32,744 bases of DNA, taken from assembly GCA_002344525.1 (NCBI GenBank), contig DDTJ01000028.1, forward strand, positions 1 through 32,744, written 5' to 3'. This DNA comes from Akkermansiaceae bacterium UBA2367 (GTDB taxonomy: Bacteria > Verrucomicrobiota > Verrucomicrobiia > Verrucomicrobiales > DEV007). Below, piece after piece: positions 23,257 through 31,997 of this stretch. Both the position numbers and the translations under genes were made by a program. The notes under the pieces are model-generated. The model saw nothing but the letters and a program-made list of their open reading frames with translations. It did no database searches and was not told the origin of the DNA. Every line of letters begins with the position of its first letter. Within the stretch, counting starts at the first letter, position 1.

Positions 23257-24663
23257 TCAAAAATCGAGCAACACCTCGGCCCGGCGGTTTTCGGAGCGTC
23301 CGGTGGGGTTGTCCGAGCCGTCGGGGAGGAAGTTCGGCTTGCGCGGCTTCGCGGAGCCGAAAGCCTCGGTCACGACTTGGGAGGGCTTCGCCCCGTTACG
23401 GATCAGGGCTTGGCGGATCGACTCGGCGCGGCGGTCGCTGAGCCCGACGTTGTAGGCGGCGTTGCCAAGGGCGTCGGCATGGCCGTTGATGCGGATGACG
23501 CGCTCTTCGCTCTGGGCGAGGATCCCGGCGACGATGGCGAGCTGCCGCTCCGACCGGGGGCTGAGCGAGGCGTCGTCGAACTCGAAGTAGAGCACGAGGG
23601 AGTCTCCGCCTTCCGGATTCTCGACGATGGGGCTGTAGGCGACATCCCCGCCGCCCGCCGCCTCGGAGAGGGCGGACAGCACTTTCGAGAAAGTGAGCCC
23701 GTTCACTTTCCAAGCTTGGTCGATCTTGCCCAGCTCGACGGCGAATTCCGAGGACGAGGCGTCCGACTCGACGCGGGCGAGCACCCATGTCAGGTCGTCG
23801 CGAGCGAGGGTGACGACGAAGGGGCGCTCCTTCTTGAGGGCGAATTTGCCCTCCTCCACCGCGATCATGAGGGCGGCGACGCGCTCGTCGGTCACGGTGC
23901 CCGGATCGGCAAGCCCGCGGGCGGTCTTGAAATCCCTCCGAACCACGGCTTCGGAAAAGGCTTGGGCGACGGTGAGGGCGTCGGAGGCTTCGACCGCTTG
24001 GGCGATCTCGGGAGCGGCGGCGGCAGGCTCACCGGAAGCCGACTCGGACGCGCCGCCACGGGTCGGATTGGAACTGAGCGGCAGGCTGACCTTCGCGATG
24101 TCGATCCCTTGGTCGGGCAGCTCCGTCAAATCGGCGTATAGCTGCCTCGGCGCCCCCTCCCCGACGGCGGGAACGAAGTTGAAAGCCCAGCGGAGGCCCC
24201 CGGCCGACTTCGAGATTTCGACATGGGGTTTGCCGGGGTCGAGCTTGAGGCTAGGGCTCTCGATGAGTTCCCGGACGGTTTCCCGGATCGGGTCGGCGAT
24301 GGTCCCGGGGCCGACGATTTCGACGAAGCCCTCGTAATCCTTCGCGTCGATCTTCCCGGCGAGGGCGGCCACGGCGGCGGCGGGGGATTTGAAAAGCGCC
24401 GGAGCGGGTGCGGCGGAGGGTTCCGGGGCCGACGATTTTTCTTCGGCGACCGGCTTTCCTGTAGCGGAAGGCTCCTTCGCCGGGGCCGGGGCTTCCTTCG
24501 GAGCCGTCCCGGCCTCCTGTGGCGGGATCGAGGCGATCCCGGTCGGGACCGCGTCCTCTGGACCCGCCGTCGTTTTACCGAAGCGGTCCTTGAAGGTGTA
24601 CAGGGAAATCCCGAGCCCGACGAGAATGATTCCGAAAAAGATGATGGCGGACGTCTTGTTCAT
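23257..24663 (-). CDS. Membrane-anchored OmpA-domain protein
   Basis: A 468-residue envelope protein. An N-terminal hydrophobic helix (AIIFFGIILVGLGISLYTF, residues 6-24) without a clear cleavage site probably anchors it. A Pro/Ala/Glu-rich linker follows to about residue 90. Two roughly similar alpha/beta segments come next, AVAALAGKIDAKDYEGF... and TVAQAFSEAVVRRDFKTA..., perhaps a duplicated domain. The C-terminal OmpA domain runs from about 350: LVLYFEFDDASL, INGHADALGNAAYNVGLS, RRAESIRQAL, and ENRRAEVLL. The peptidoglycan-binding Asp (in GHAD) and Arg are present, so binding to the cell wall is likely. It is a link between inner membrane and peptidoglycan; a precise role is unknown. It follows glcD on the same strand after hairpins. 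Confidence 0.9.
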   Translation of the reverse strand: MNKTSAIIFFGIILVGLGISLYTFKDRFGKTTAGPEDAVPTGIASIPPQEAGTAPKEAPAPAKEPSATGKPVAEEKSSAPEPSAAPAPALFKSPAAAVAALAGKIDAKDYEGFVEIVGPGTIADPIRETVRELIESPSLKLDPGKPHVEISKSAGGLRWAFNFVPAVGEGAPRQLYADLTELPDQGIDIAKVSLPLSSNPTRGGASESASGEPAAAAPEIAQAVEASDALTVAQAFSEAVVRRDFKTARGLADPGTVTDERVAALMIAVEEGKFALKKERPFVVTLARDDLTWVLARVESDASSSEFAVELGKIDQAWKVNGLTFSKVLSALSEAAGGGDVAYSPIVENPEGGDSLVLYFEFDDASLSPRSERQLAIVAGILAQSEERVIRINGHADALGNAAYNVGLSDRRAESIRQALIRNGAKPSQVVTEAFGSAKPRKPNFLPDGSDNPTGRSENRRAEVLLDF

Positions 24664-24745
24664 GGCGCGTGTGGTCCGATTCCCAGCGGACTCCTCAAGT
24701 GTAGCAGAATGCGCCTCCTCCGAAACCGAAAACTCCCCTTTCCCG

Positions 24746-24785
24746 TTAGTCCGTTCGGGCTAAGCTGGGAATTCCCTTCCCAGCT
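24746..24785 (-). terminator. Two adjacent hairpins after glcD
   Basis: AGCTGGGAA (24763-24771) and TTCCCAGCT (24777-24785) form a perfect 9-bp stem with a 5-base loop. Beside it TTAGTCCG (24746-24753) pairs with CGGGCTAA (24756-24763) with one G-T pair. Both lie in the 183-base gap between the end of glcD and the start of the OmpA gene on the same strand. They could terminate the dgkA-glcD transcript or act in the leader of the OmpA gene. Confidence 0.5.
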
Positions 24786-24846
24786 CTCGCGCCCGTTTGG
24801 AGCCAGGGGCAGAGGTCCGAGCGGTGGTGGCGGCCGCATGGGGCCC

Positions 24847-26259
24847 TCACCCCAAAAACTTCCCCGGATTCAAAATCCTCTTCGGATCGAGCGCTTCCTT
24901 CAGTCTGCGGTGGACCTCGACGGAGACGGGCGAGACGGCGTCCGCGAACCACCGCTTCTTCGCCAGCCCGACGCCGTGCTCGCCGGTGATCTGGCCGTCG
25001 TTGGCGATGACCCATTTGAAGAGCAGGTCGAGGGCGGCGTCGGCCTTGGCCTTTTCGTCAGGGTCGGTTTCGTAGTCCTTCACCATCAGGTTGGTGTGGA
25101 TGTTGCCGTCGCCAGCGTGGCCGAAGCAGGCCACGGGGATGCCGGTGTCCTGCTCCAACTGCCGCGCGAAGCGGACGAGATCGACGAGCTTCGAGCGCGG
25201 CACGACGATGTCCTCGTTCAGCTTGATCAGGCCGGTGGCGCGGAGGGAGTAGGAGAACTCGCGGCGCAGCTTCCAGATGGCCTCGCAGGACTCGGGATCG
25301 CGGGCCTCCTCGACGAAGACGGCTCCGAGGGAATCGACGAGCTCGCGCAGCCGGGCGAGGTCCTGGAGGACGGTCTCGCGCCGTCCGTCGAGCTCGACGA
25401 TGAGGTGGGCGTCGCCGTCGGGCAGCATCTCGGGCCCGAGGTAGTCGCGGGCTGCCTGAAGGGTGAAGCCGTCGGTGATTTCGAGGCCGGAGGGTTGCCA
25501 GCCCTGGTTCAGGATCGCCTGCACCGCCTCCGCCGCGGTCTCGAAATCGGGGAAGGTCGCGGTGAGCATGGCCCGCGCCTCGGGATGGGGGATGAGCCGC
25601 AGGGTCGCCTTGGTGATGACGCCGAGGAGGCCCTCGGACCCGACGAACATGCCGATGAGGTCGAGACCGGTTTTGTTCTTGTGGCAGCGTCCGCCGGTTT
25701 CGAGGATCTGGCCGTCGGGCAGGACGATTTCGAGCCCGAGCACGTAGTGGCGAGTGACGCCGTATTTCACGCAGCGCGGGCCGCCCGCGTTCGTCGCGAG
25801 GGTGCCGCCGACGGAGCATTCCTTGAGGCTGGCGGGATCGGGCGGGTAGTACCAGCCGACGCGCCGCGCCGCCTCCTGCAGGTCGTCGAGGATCAGTCCC
25901 GGCTCGACCACGGCGACGCCGTCGGCGGGATTGAGTTCGAGGAGGTGGTTCATCTTCCGCACGGAGAGGAGGATGCCGCCTTTCACTGGGACGCAGCCGC
26001 CCACGTAGCCGACACCCGCGCCGCGCGTCGTGACGGGGATGCCGTGTTCGTTCGCGTAGCGCAGCGTGGCTGCGACTTCGTCGCGGCAGGTCGCCTGGAC
26101 CACGGCGTCGGGCAGGGCGGCGGCGTGCCAACGGTCCGTGCCGAACTCGCGGCGCGTTTCCTCCGCCGTCGAGACCCGCGTCTCGCCGACTGCCTCGACC
26201 AAGCCCGTCAGCCAAGCCGGGGGCGTTTCCGTTTTCACCCTGTCGTCAACCAAGCCCAT
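24847..26259 (-). CDS. FAD-linked oxidase, GlcD type (glycolate/D-lactate oxidase)
   Basis: A 470-residue flavoenzyme of the VAO/PCMH superfamily that oxidises 2-hydroxy acids such as glycolate or D-lactate. The FAD domain shows VTTRGAGVGYVGGCVPVKGG (FAD pyrophosphate loop), LECS-type SLKECSVGGTLATNAGGPR, YGVTRHYVLGLEIVLPDG, and FVGSEGLLGVITKATLRL. The C-terminal FAD-oxidase domain ends with FGHAGDGNIHTN (metal-binding histidines), GEHGVGLAKK and LDPKRILNPGKFL. ATG 26259 is preferred. It overlaps the end of dgkA by 25 bases, suggesting coupled translation. No glcE or glcF partner follows, so it may act alone, as D-lactate dehydrogenases of this type can. Exact substrate not readable. Confidence 0.92.
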   Translation of the reverse strand: MGLVDDRVKTETPPAWLTGLVEAVGETRVSTAEETRREFGTDRWHAAALPDAVVQATCRDEVAATLRYANEHGIPVTTRGAGVGYVGGCVPVKGGILLSVRKMNHLLELNPADGVAVVEPGLILDDLQEAARRVGWYYPPDPASLKECSVGGTLATNAGGPRCVKYGVTRHYVLGLEIVLPDGQILETGGRCHKNKTGLDLIGMFVGSEGLLGVITKATLRLIPHPEARAMLTATFPDFETAAEAVQAILNQGWQPSGLEITDGFTLQAARDYLGPEMLPDGDAHLIVELDGRRETVLQDLARLRELVDSLGAVFVEEARDPESCEAIWKLRREFSYSLRATGLIKLNEDIVVPRSKLVDLVRFARQLEQDTGIPVACFGHAGDGNIHTNLMVKDYETDPDEKAKADAALDLLFKWVIANDGQITGEHGVGLAKKRWFADAVSPVSVEVHRRLKEALDPKRILNPGKFLG

Positions 26260-26618
26260 GCTTTCGGGAGGAAGATGATAGCCCCCGCCACCGCTGCCGC
26301 AACCGCCGCGATGAGGACTCCGGCGGCGGCGGCGTCCTTTGCCATGCCGACGCCACGGTCCGCCTCGGGATGGACGGCGTCGGCGAGGTATTCGAGGGCG
26401 GTGTTGAAAACCTCGGCCATGAAGACCATCCCCGCGCTGAGGACGACGGTGATCCATTCCCCCGCGCTGATCTTGAAGACGAGGCCCGCCACCGCCGCGA
26501 GCACGGCGATGACGGCGTGGATGCGGAAATTCCACTCCGTCCGCAGCACCGTGGCGACGCCCCGCCCGGCGTCCACGAAACTCTGCATCCCGCGATAACG
26601 ATGCGCCCTCTCTCTCAT
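26235..26618 (-). CDS. dgkA: Diacylglycerol/undecaprenol kinase family
   Basis: A 127-residue inner-membrane kinase with three helices. It phosphorylates diacylglycerol or undecaprenol and so feeds lipid recycling or cell-wall carrier supply. The signature is present: RTEWNFRIHAVIAVLAAVAG, then SAGMVFMAEVFNTALEYLAD with the ExxNTAxE catalytic helix, then RGVGMAKDAAAAGVLIAA with the second Asp. Start 26618 (MRERAHRYRG) or 26588 (MQSFVDAGRG) are both possible; many homologues begin like the latter. Its last 25 bases overlap the start of glcD. It diverges from the dehydrogenase gene, with a 69-base gap. Confidence 0.9.
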   Translation of the reverse strand: MRERAHRYRGMQSFVDAGRGVATVLRTEWNFRIHAVIAVLAAVAGLVFKISAGEWITVVLSAGMVFMAEVFNTALEYLADAVHPEADRGVGMAKDAAAAGVLIAAVAAAVAGAIIFLPKAWAWLTTG

Positions 26619-26687
26619 AAATTCACTTGGCTGGATGGGAAATTCTGATACACCTAGCAAACTGGCAACACTCCACCGATTCCGAAC

Positions 26688-27659
26688 ATGAGCAAAAAAC
26701 AACCCGCGAAAAAATCCTCTCCGAAAGCCTCCGCCTCGAAAAGCCGCATCGGTTTCGTCGGCGTCGGTCGCATGGGGGCCAACATGGCACGCCGCCTCAA
26801 CGATCTCAAATACAAGGTCACGGCCGTCTACGACGTGAACGCCGAGGCCGCCGAATCCCTCGCCAAGGAGATCGGGGCGACCGTCTGCAAGAAGCTCGCC
26901 GACGTCACCGCGCAGTCCGACATCGTCTTCACCGTCGTCACGAACGACGCGGCGATGAAGAAGATCTTCCTCGGCAAGGGCGACAACCTCCTCGAAGGCG
27001 CGGCCGGTCGCACCTTCGTCAACTGCGCGACCCTCAGCCCCGGCATCCAGCAGAAGGTCGCTGCCGCGGCGTCCAAGGCCAAGGCCGACAGCATCGAGGC
27101 CTGCATGGCGAGCAGCATCAGCCACGCCCGCAACGGCCAGCTCTACCTCATGATCGGGGCGGAGAAGGCGGTCTTCGACAAGAATCTCAAGCTCCTCCAG
27201 GACCTTTCCGTCAGCCTGCGCCACATCGGCGAGGTCGGCAAGGCCGCCGAGGTCAAGGCCCTCGTCAACATGGTCATGAACATCAACACCGCCGGCCTCG
27301 CCGAAGGTCTCGGCCTCGCCGCCGCGTTGGGCCATGATCTCGGGATGATCCGCGAGGTCTTCTCCCAGACCGGGGCGAACTCCCGCGTCCTCGAGACCGA
27401 CGCCGCCGACATGGTGGACCGCGAGCACGACTGCTGGTTCTCCGCCGAGCACGCCGCGAAGGACTCCGGCATCGCCGCCGGGCTCGCCAAGTCGGTGAAG
27501 CTCAATCTGCCCCTTAACGCCGCGACCCAGGCGCAGTACGACCGCATGGTCGAACTCGGCATCGGCGGCCTCGACAAGTCGGGCATCGCCGAACTGACCT
27601 TCCCCGGTCGCACCGGAGCGTCGAAGAAGAAAGGGAAGAAGGCGGACAAGAAGAAGTAA
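26688..27659 (+). CDS. NAD(P)-dependent beta-hydroxyacid dehydrogenase with lysine-rich tails
   Basis: A 323-residue member of the 3-hydroxyisobutyrate/6-phosphogluconate dehydrogenase family, oxidising a beta-hydroxyacid or reducing a semialdehyde in the cytoplasm. The Rossmann loop GFVGVGRMGANMA starts at residue 22; the catalytic lysine is in AAEVKALVNMVMNIN. The usual substrate-site DAPVSGG reads EACMASSISHARNG here, so the substrate is probably not hydroxyisobutyrate. Unusual tails flank the enzyme: the first 19 residues are Lys/Ser/Ala-rich (KKQPAKKSSPKASASKS) and the end is KKKGKKADKKK. Start 26688 is the only ATG before the domain. A strong hairpin follows its stop. Confidence 0.9.
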   Translation: MSKKQPAKKSSPKASASKSRIGFVGVGRMGANMARRLNDLKYKVTAVYDVNAEAAESLAKEIGATVCKKLADVTAQSDIVFTVVTNDAAMKKIFLGKGDNLLEGAAGRTFVNCATLSPGIQQKVAAAASKAKADSIEACMASSISHARNGQLYLMIGAEKAVFDKNLKLLQDLSVSLRHIGEVGKAAEVKALVNMVMNINTAGLAEGLGLAAALGHDLGMIREVFSQTGANSRVLETDAADMVDREHDCWFSAEHAAKDSGIAAGLAKSVKLNLPLNAATQAQYDRMVELGIGGLDKSGIAELTFPGRTGASKKKGKKADKKK

Positions 27660-27680
27660 ACTCCCTCGCGGCCCGCCTGT

Positions 27681-27702
27681 CCCCGCGCCCTGTGGCGCGG
27701 GG
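27681..27702. terminator. Bidirectional terminator hairpin
   Basis: CCCCGCGCC (27681-27689), loop CTGT, and GGCGCGGGG (27694-27702) make a perfect 9-bp all-GC stem. It lies between the convergent dehydrogenase (+) and FIST (-) genes, 21 bases after one stop and 5 bases beyond the other. No T-tract, but position and stability favour transcription termination for both. Confidence 0.6.
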
Positions 27703-27707
27703 AAGCC

Positions 27708-28874
27708 TCAGGCTTGGTAGAACAGCGCTCCGCAGAGCGAGTGGTCGTGCCGGAAGTTGACTCCGGCGACGGGGGAGAACTCCCCGTTCCCAAAGAAGCC
27801 GGCCAAGGGGACGGGTCCGAAATGCTCGTTCAGGATCGCGCTGTCGCGGTCCGGCTCGCCGTAGAGCCGACGCCCGCGTCCGCGCCCGGCGCAGACGAAG
27901 CCTGCGAAGGGCCGCCCGCGCTCGGCCACGAGGGCTTCGCAATCCTTTTTCAGCGCCGCTTCGGCCACCGCCGCGTCGCGCAGTTGGAATTGCAGGGTCT
28001 GCCCGACGCGCGGCGGCGAGGTCAGGACCAGCTTGCCTTCGCTCAGGTCGGTGCCGACGATGTGGCGGATGACGAAATCGCCTGTGGCGAAGTCCTCCAC
28101 CTCCTCCCGCACGGCGAGTCCGGCGAAAATGTTGCCCTCGGCGGAGAGGCGCAGGGCTTCGTCGAGGGAGGCGAAGGTCTCCGCGAGAACGGCGTAGGGC
28201 GGCTTCCCGGCGATGGCTTGGACCGTGTTGGACCGGCTCCGGGTCACGACGAGGGGTTCGCCTATAGGGCGGCAGCTCTGCGCCACCAGCGGCGCGATCC
28301 GGATGCCGCCGCCAAAGCCGGCCGCGACGAAATCCTCCCGCGCGAGCCCCGTCTCGGTGAAGAGAAAGAGGTCCTCCTCCTCCGGGCCGCCCGAGACGAA
28401 GCCCCCGACGGCGGGCACACCGGGGAAGAGAGTGTTGAAGTCGCGCAGGGGGCCTTGGATGCCGCAGCGCAGAGGGTCGGCGAGGACGAGGAAGCCGCCG
28501 GGATCGGTGTCGAGGAGGGGGCTTTTCTCCAGATCCGCCCGGCTGCGGAAGGTCTCGACCGGCGCGCCCGGCAACGCGAGGAAGAGGAGCGACAAGCCGC
28601 AGGCGTTTTCGATCTCCCGACCGACTCCGAAGAGCCCCTCGGCCGACCCGCCGAGGATGCGTATGGCTTGTCCGTCGAGGCGGAGGGCCTCGATCAAGCC
28701 CGCGAGACGGGGTCGGTAGTCGGAACTGGCGAAAGCGAGAACGAGGTCGGGGCGCACCCCGAGACGCTCGCGGCAGCCTGCGGCGGCGCGGCGCACCGCG
28801 TCCTCGTCCCAGGGCGAGGCGAGCAGGCAGGAGACGGCGCGATTGGCGGTGGATGGGGAGGCGGGCTGGCTCAT
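27708..28874 (-). CDS. FIST-domain sensory protein, stand-alone
   Basis: A 388-residue protein made of FIST_N and FIST_C domains, a module found in bacterial signalling proteins and thought to bind small ligands. The N-terminal half has DLVLAFASSDYRPRLAGL, ILGGSAEGLFGVGREIE and VPAVGGFVSGG. The C-terminal half shows the hallmark FAGFVCAGRGRGRRLYG followed by FGPVPLAGFFGNGEFSPVAG. There is no fused kinase, cyclase or chemoreceptor part, so it must act through a partner or as an enzyme of unknown chemistry. ATG 28874 is chosen (MSQPASPSTANRAVSCLLA); an ATG at 28916 would add 14 residues. It is divergent from the cytochrome operon. Confidence 0.88.
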   Translation of the reverse strand: MSQPASPSTANRAVSCLLASPWDEDAVRRAAAGCRERLGVRPDLVLAFASSDYRPRLAGLIEALRLDGQAIRILGGSAEGLFGVGREIENACGLSLLFLALPGAPVETFRSRADLEKSPLLDTDPGGFLVLADPLRCGIQGPLRDFNTLFPGVPAVGGFVSGGPEEEDLFLFTETGLAREDFVAAGFGGGIRIAPLVAQSCRPIGEPLVVTRSRSNTVQAIAGKPPYAVLAETFASLDEALRLSAEGNIFAGLAVREEVEDFATGDFVIRHIVGTDLSEGKLVLTSPPRVGQTLQFQLRDAAVAEAALKKDCEALVAERGRPFAGFVCAGRGRGRRLYGEPDRDSAILNEHFGPVPLAGFFGNGEFSPVAGVNFRHDHSLCGALFYQA

Positions 28875-29036
28875 CGGCGGGCAGTGTCGGAAGGCGTCTG
28901 TATGGGTTGGACGCATCAAGAGCCCGCGCGAGGCAGAGGAAAATCGGCGAATTTTTGTAAAAAAGTTACATATCCCTCCCTTTCGGCTCGTCTCCCTTGC
29001 GATTTCTTTGCTACATTTCCCCCACTTGGACCTGTC
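28875..29036. promoter_or_regulatory. Divergent control region, FIST / cytochrome operon
   Basis: These 162 bases separate two divergent genes and include an AT-rich patch (about 28940-28975) unlike the surroundings. Within it TGTAA (28956-28960) and TTACA (28966-28970) are inverted around AAAAG, a possible regulator site. I could not fit a -35/-10 pair with normal spacing, so the promoter positions are open. Confidence 0.4.
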
Positions 29037-31961
29037 ATGAACTTTTCCCGTATCCTGCCCATCCTGACGATCTCCCTCCTGGCATCCCCGTCCTTCCTCT
29101 TCGGCGAGGATCTCGCCGAGAAAGTGAAAGCCCTCTTCGAGAGCAAGTGCAAGGATTGCCACCACCCCGACACCAATGACGACTATCCCTACCTCCACAA
29201 GGAGCTCGACCTCGCCGGGCTGATCGAGGAGGAAATGCTCGTCGAAGGCAATCCCGAGGAGTCGCCCATCTTCCGCCGCGTCGCGCTGGAGCCGACCTCG
29301 AAGAAACGCATGCCGAAGAGCAGCGGGGCCGAGGGCGATGAAGGCTACCGTCCGCCTCTCACCGCCGAGGAGCAGGGTCTCATCCGCGATTGGATCGCCC
29401 AGCTCGGCGGTGCTGCGCCTGAACCCGCGAAAACGAACACCGCCACCGCCTCCGCGAAACTGATGACCGGGGGGGCGGCGGGGGAACCGGACCGCGGCAA
29501 GCCGGAGAAGGTCGCGACCGCCGAGGAGAAGAAAGAAGCGCCGAAGAAAGAGGAAGCCAAAAAGGAGGAGCCTAAAAAGGAGGAACCGAAAACCCCCGCC
29601 GTCGTCGCCTCGACTTCCGACAACGATGACGAGCTCCCCGCCGGTCTCGACGCCGCTGCCAAGGCGCAATGGATCTTCGCGAAGCGCTGCGCCCAATGCC
29701 ACCAGGACGTCCACGGGGGGGACTATCCTCCCGAGCTCCACGGCTCGGTGAACCTCGCCGCCCTCTTCAGCGAGTCCGGCAGGTCCGGCACCCCCTATGC
29801 CGAATCCATCATCGACCGCGTCATGCGTGACGACTCCGAACGGATGCCCAAATCGAAAGGCAAGGAGCACGACAAAGGCTACCGCCCGCCGCTCTCCGAC
29901 GCCGAGAAAGCCGCGCTCAAGGAATGGATCGCCGACGGCAAGCCGGCCGACATCCGGCGCGAGTTCATTTCGCAGAATGACGTGATCAAGGCGATCTACC
30001 AGGATATCGACCAAGCCACCGAGACCCAGCGGAAATTCTATCGCTACCTGACCCTGACGAACCTCTACAACCAAGCCGACGAAAACGGCGTCGCCGTCAT
30101 CCCCGACCTCGATCCCCACCGCGCCGCCGTCGGGAAGCTGATCAACAGCCTCTCGATGAACGCCAAGATCGTCACGCCGACCGCCATCGACGAGGCCAAG
30201 ACCATTTACCGTATCGACTTGCGCGACTACAAGTGGACCGCCGCGCAATGGGACGAGGTGGTCGCCTTCTACCCCTACGGCATCGTCGGGGTGGACCGGC
30301 AGAAGGAGCAACTCATCGAGCGCCACACCGGGTCGAAACTGGCCTTCCTGCGGGCCGACTGGTTCGTCTTCGCCGCCGCCCAGCCTCCCCTCTACGACAA
30401 GATCATGGACAAGCTCCTCGGCTTCGAGTCTTCGGGTGGGGAGGACGACGTCCTCGCCAAGATCGACAGTGCCCTCGACGTGGACCGCTTCCACAACCTG
30501 CGCGAGGGCCGGGCCATCCGCGCCGGCTTCAAGCGCTCCGGCGTCTCCGGCGCGAACCGGTTGATCGAGCGCCACGAGATCGGCTCCTGGCAGGGCGCCT
30601 ACTGGGTCAGCTACGATTTCACCCCGCAGGCGGCCAACCGCACCCAGGATCTCACCCTCGCTCCGCTCGGGCCGGTCGGAGCCGGGCTCAGCGACGACAG
30701 CGACCACATCTTCCACCACGACGGCGGCGAGATGGTCTACAATTTGCCCAACGGCCTCCAAGGCTACGCCCTCACCACCTCCAAAGGGAAACGTCTCGAC
30801 CGCGCCCCCATCGAGATCGTCCAAGACAACAACCGGCCGGACAAAGTCATCCTCAACGGCATCTCCTGCATGGCCTGCCATGACAAGGGGATCAAAGCCC
30901 CCATCGCCGCGCCCGAGCCGAGGAACACCCTCAAGACGATGGAGGACGAAATCCGCCCCATCGTCGAAAGCGCGGGCATCCTCGACTTCTCCGAGCGCAA
31001 GCTGCTTGAGAAGCTCTATCCCGAGCCCGCCGTGCTCCAAGCTGCGGTGCAGGAGGACTTCGACCGCTTCATTGCCGCCGAGACCGAGGCTACCGGCGGG
31101 CTCGGCAGTGCCGAGGAGCCCGTCTACGGCCTTTACAAGGAGTTCCGCAACGAGATCACTGCGAGGAAGCTCTCGGCGGAGCTCGGGATCGAATACGACG
31201 AGCTGCTCAAACAGCTCAAGGAGGAAAGCCACCGCAGCGAGACCCTCAGCGTCATCTTCACTTCGTTGGAGCGCGGCTTGTCGATTCCGCGCGACAGCTT
31301 CCTCCGCGAATACATCTCCATCGTCTACGCCTTGGGATATGAGCTGAAGTCCTTCACCCCCCTCGGCTACGAGGAGTTCGGCGGACAGAAATACGCCGAC
31401 CTCGTCGCGAACTCCGACCAGTATCTCGGGTTCATCGCCTCCGAGGGCAAGCCCCTCTCCGAAACCAAGAAAGTCCTCACCACCTCCGCCACTTCGACCG
31501 AGGGCCTCGCCACGGAGTCCGTCCTCCTCCAAGGCGGCGGCAAGCTGAAGCTCTCCATCCAGCCCAACCTCAAGGTGGGCGACCAGGCCAAGCTCGAAGT
31601 CGTCGCCACCGACGACGTCCACGTCCTCGTCTACCACTTCAGCTCCGACCAGCACGTCACCGAGCTTTTCCCCGGCAACAGCGGCAAGCGTGCCTCCCTG
31701 TCGAAGAACAAGAAGCTCACCATCACTTGGACCACCACCGCGCCCGGCGGGGCGGAGCATGTCATCGTCTTCGCCTCCAAAGCAGAACTGAAAACCATCG
31801 CGAAGGGCGAAGTCGCGGGCGAGTTCGTCGTCTACGAGAAGGACACCCTCCTCTCCTCGCGCGGCGTTCCCACCGGGATCAAAGTCAGCGAGTCCGACGC
31901 CGGCATCGGCACCCCCGCCCAAGTCACCAAAGCCCGCATCGGCTACCAGCTTAAGGAATAA
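29037..31961 (+). CDS. Secreted tri-haem cytochrome c protein with DUF4384 tail
   Basis: A 974-residue exported protein with a signal peptide (MNFSRILPILTISLLASPSFLFG). Three haem c sites are visible: CKDCH (38-42), CAQCH (218-222) and CMACH (611-615). The first two lie in similar planctomycete-type cytochrome domains, each ending with a KRMPKS/ERMPKS plus GYRPPL motif, so this is an internal duplication. They are joined by a Lys/Glu/Pro-rich linker (about 157-190). The middle region (about 290-600) contains FYRYLTLTNLYNQ and FYPYGIVGVD and the third haem, in a form I recall only from Planctomycetes and Verrucomicrobia. A DUF4384 domain (about 845-925, GDQAKLEVVATDDVHVLVYH) ends the protein. 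Likely an envelope electron-transfer or redox-sensing protein. An OmpA-like gene follows after 36 bases. Confidence 0.88.
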   Translation: MNFSRILPILTISLLASPSFLFGEDLAEKVKALFESKCKDCHHPDTNDDYPYLHKELDLAGLIEEEMLVEGNPEESPIFRRVALEPTSKKRMPKSSGAEGDEGYRPPLTAEEQGLIRDWIAQLGGAAPEPAKTNTATASAKLMTGGAAGEPDRGKPEKVATAEEKKEAPKKEEAKKEEPKKEEPKTPAVVASTSDNDDELPAGLDAAAKAQWIFAKRCAQCHQDVHGGDYPPELHGSVNLAALFSESGRSGTPYAESIIDRVMRDDSERMPKSKGKEHDKGYRPPLSDAEKAALKEWIADGKPADIRREFISQNDVIKAIYQDIDQATETQRKFYRYLTLTNLYNQADENGVAVIPDLDPHRAAVGKLINSLSMNAKIVTPTAIDEAKTIYRIDLRDYKWTAAQWDEVVAFYPYGIVGVDRQKEQLIERHTGSKLAFLRADWFVFAAAQPPLYDKIMDKLLGFESSGGEDDVLAKIDSALDVDRFHNLREGRAIRAGFKRSGVSGANRLIERHEIGSWQGAYWVSYDFTPQAANRTQDLTLAPLGPVGAGLSDDSDHIFHHDGGEMVYNLPNGLQGYALTTSKGKRLDRAPIEIVQDNNRPDKVILNGISCMACHDKGIKAPIAAPEPRNTLKTMEDEIRPIVESAGILDFSERKLLEKLYPEPAVLQAAVQEDFDRFIAAETEATGGLGSAEEPVYGLYKEFRNEITARKLSAELGIEYDELLKQLKEESHRSETLSVIFTSLERGLSIPRDSFLREYISIVYALGYELKSFTPLGYEEFGGQKYADLVANSDQYLGFIASEGKPLSETKKVLTTSATSTEGLATESVLLQGGGKLKLSIQPNLKVGDQAKLEVVATDDVHVLVYHFSSDQHVTELFPGNSGKRASLSKNKKLTITWTTTAPGGAEHVIVFASKAELKTIAKGEVAGEFVVYEKDTLLSSRGVPTGIKVSESDAGIGTPAQVTKARIGYQLKE

Positions 31962-31997
31962 TCCCATTCGTACCCCTGCCGAACCTATCCAGCCATC

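Noticed and set aside
27714..29036. Upstream extension of the cytochrome frame
   Set aside because: It is antisense to the FIST gene; a clear signal peptide begins at 29037.
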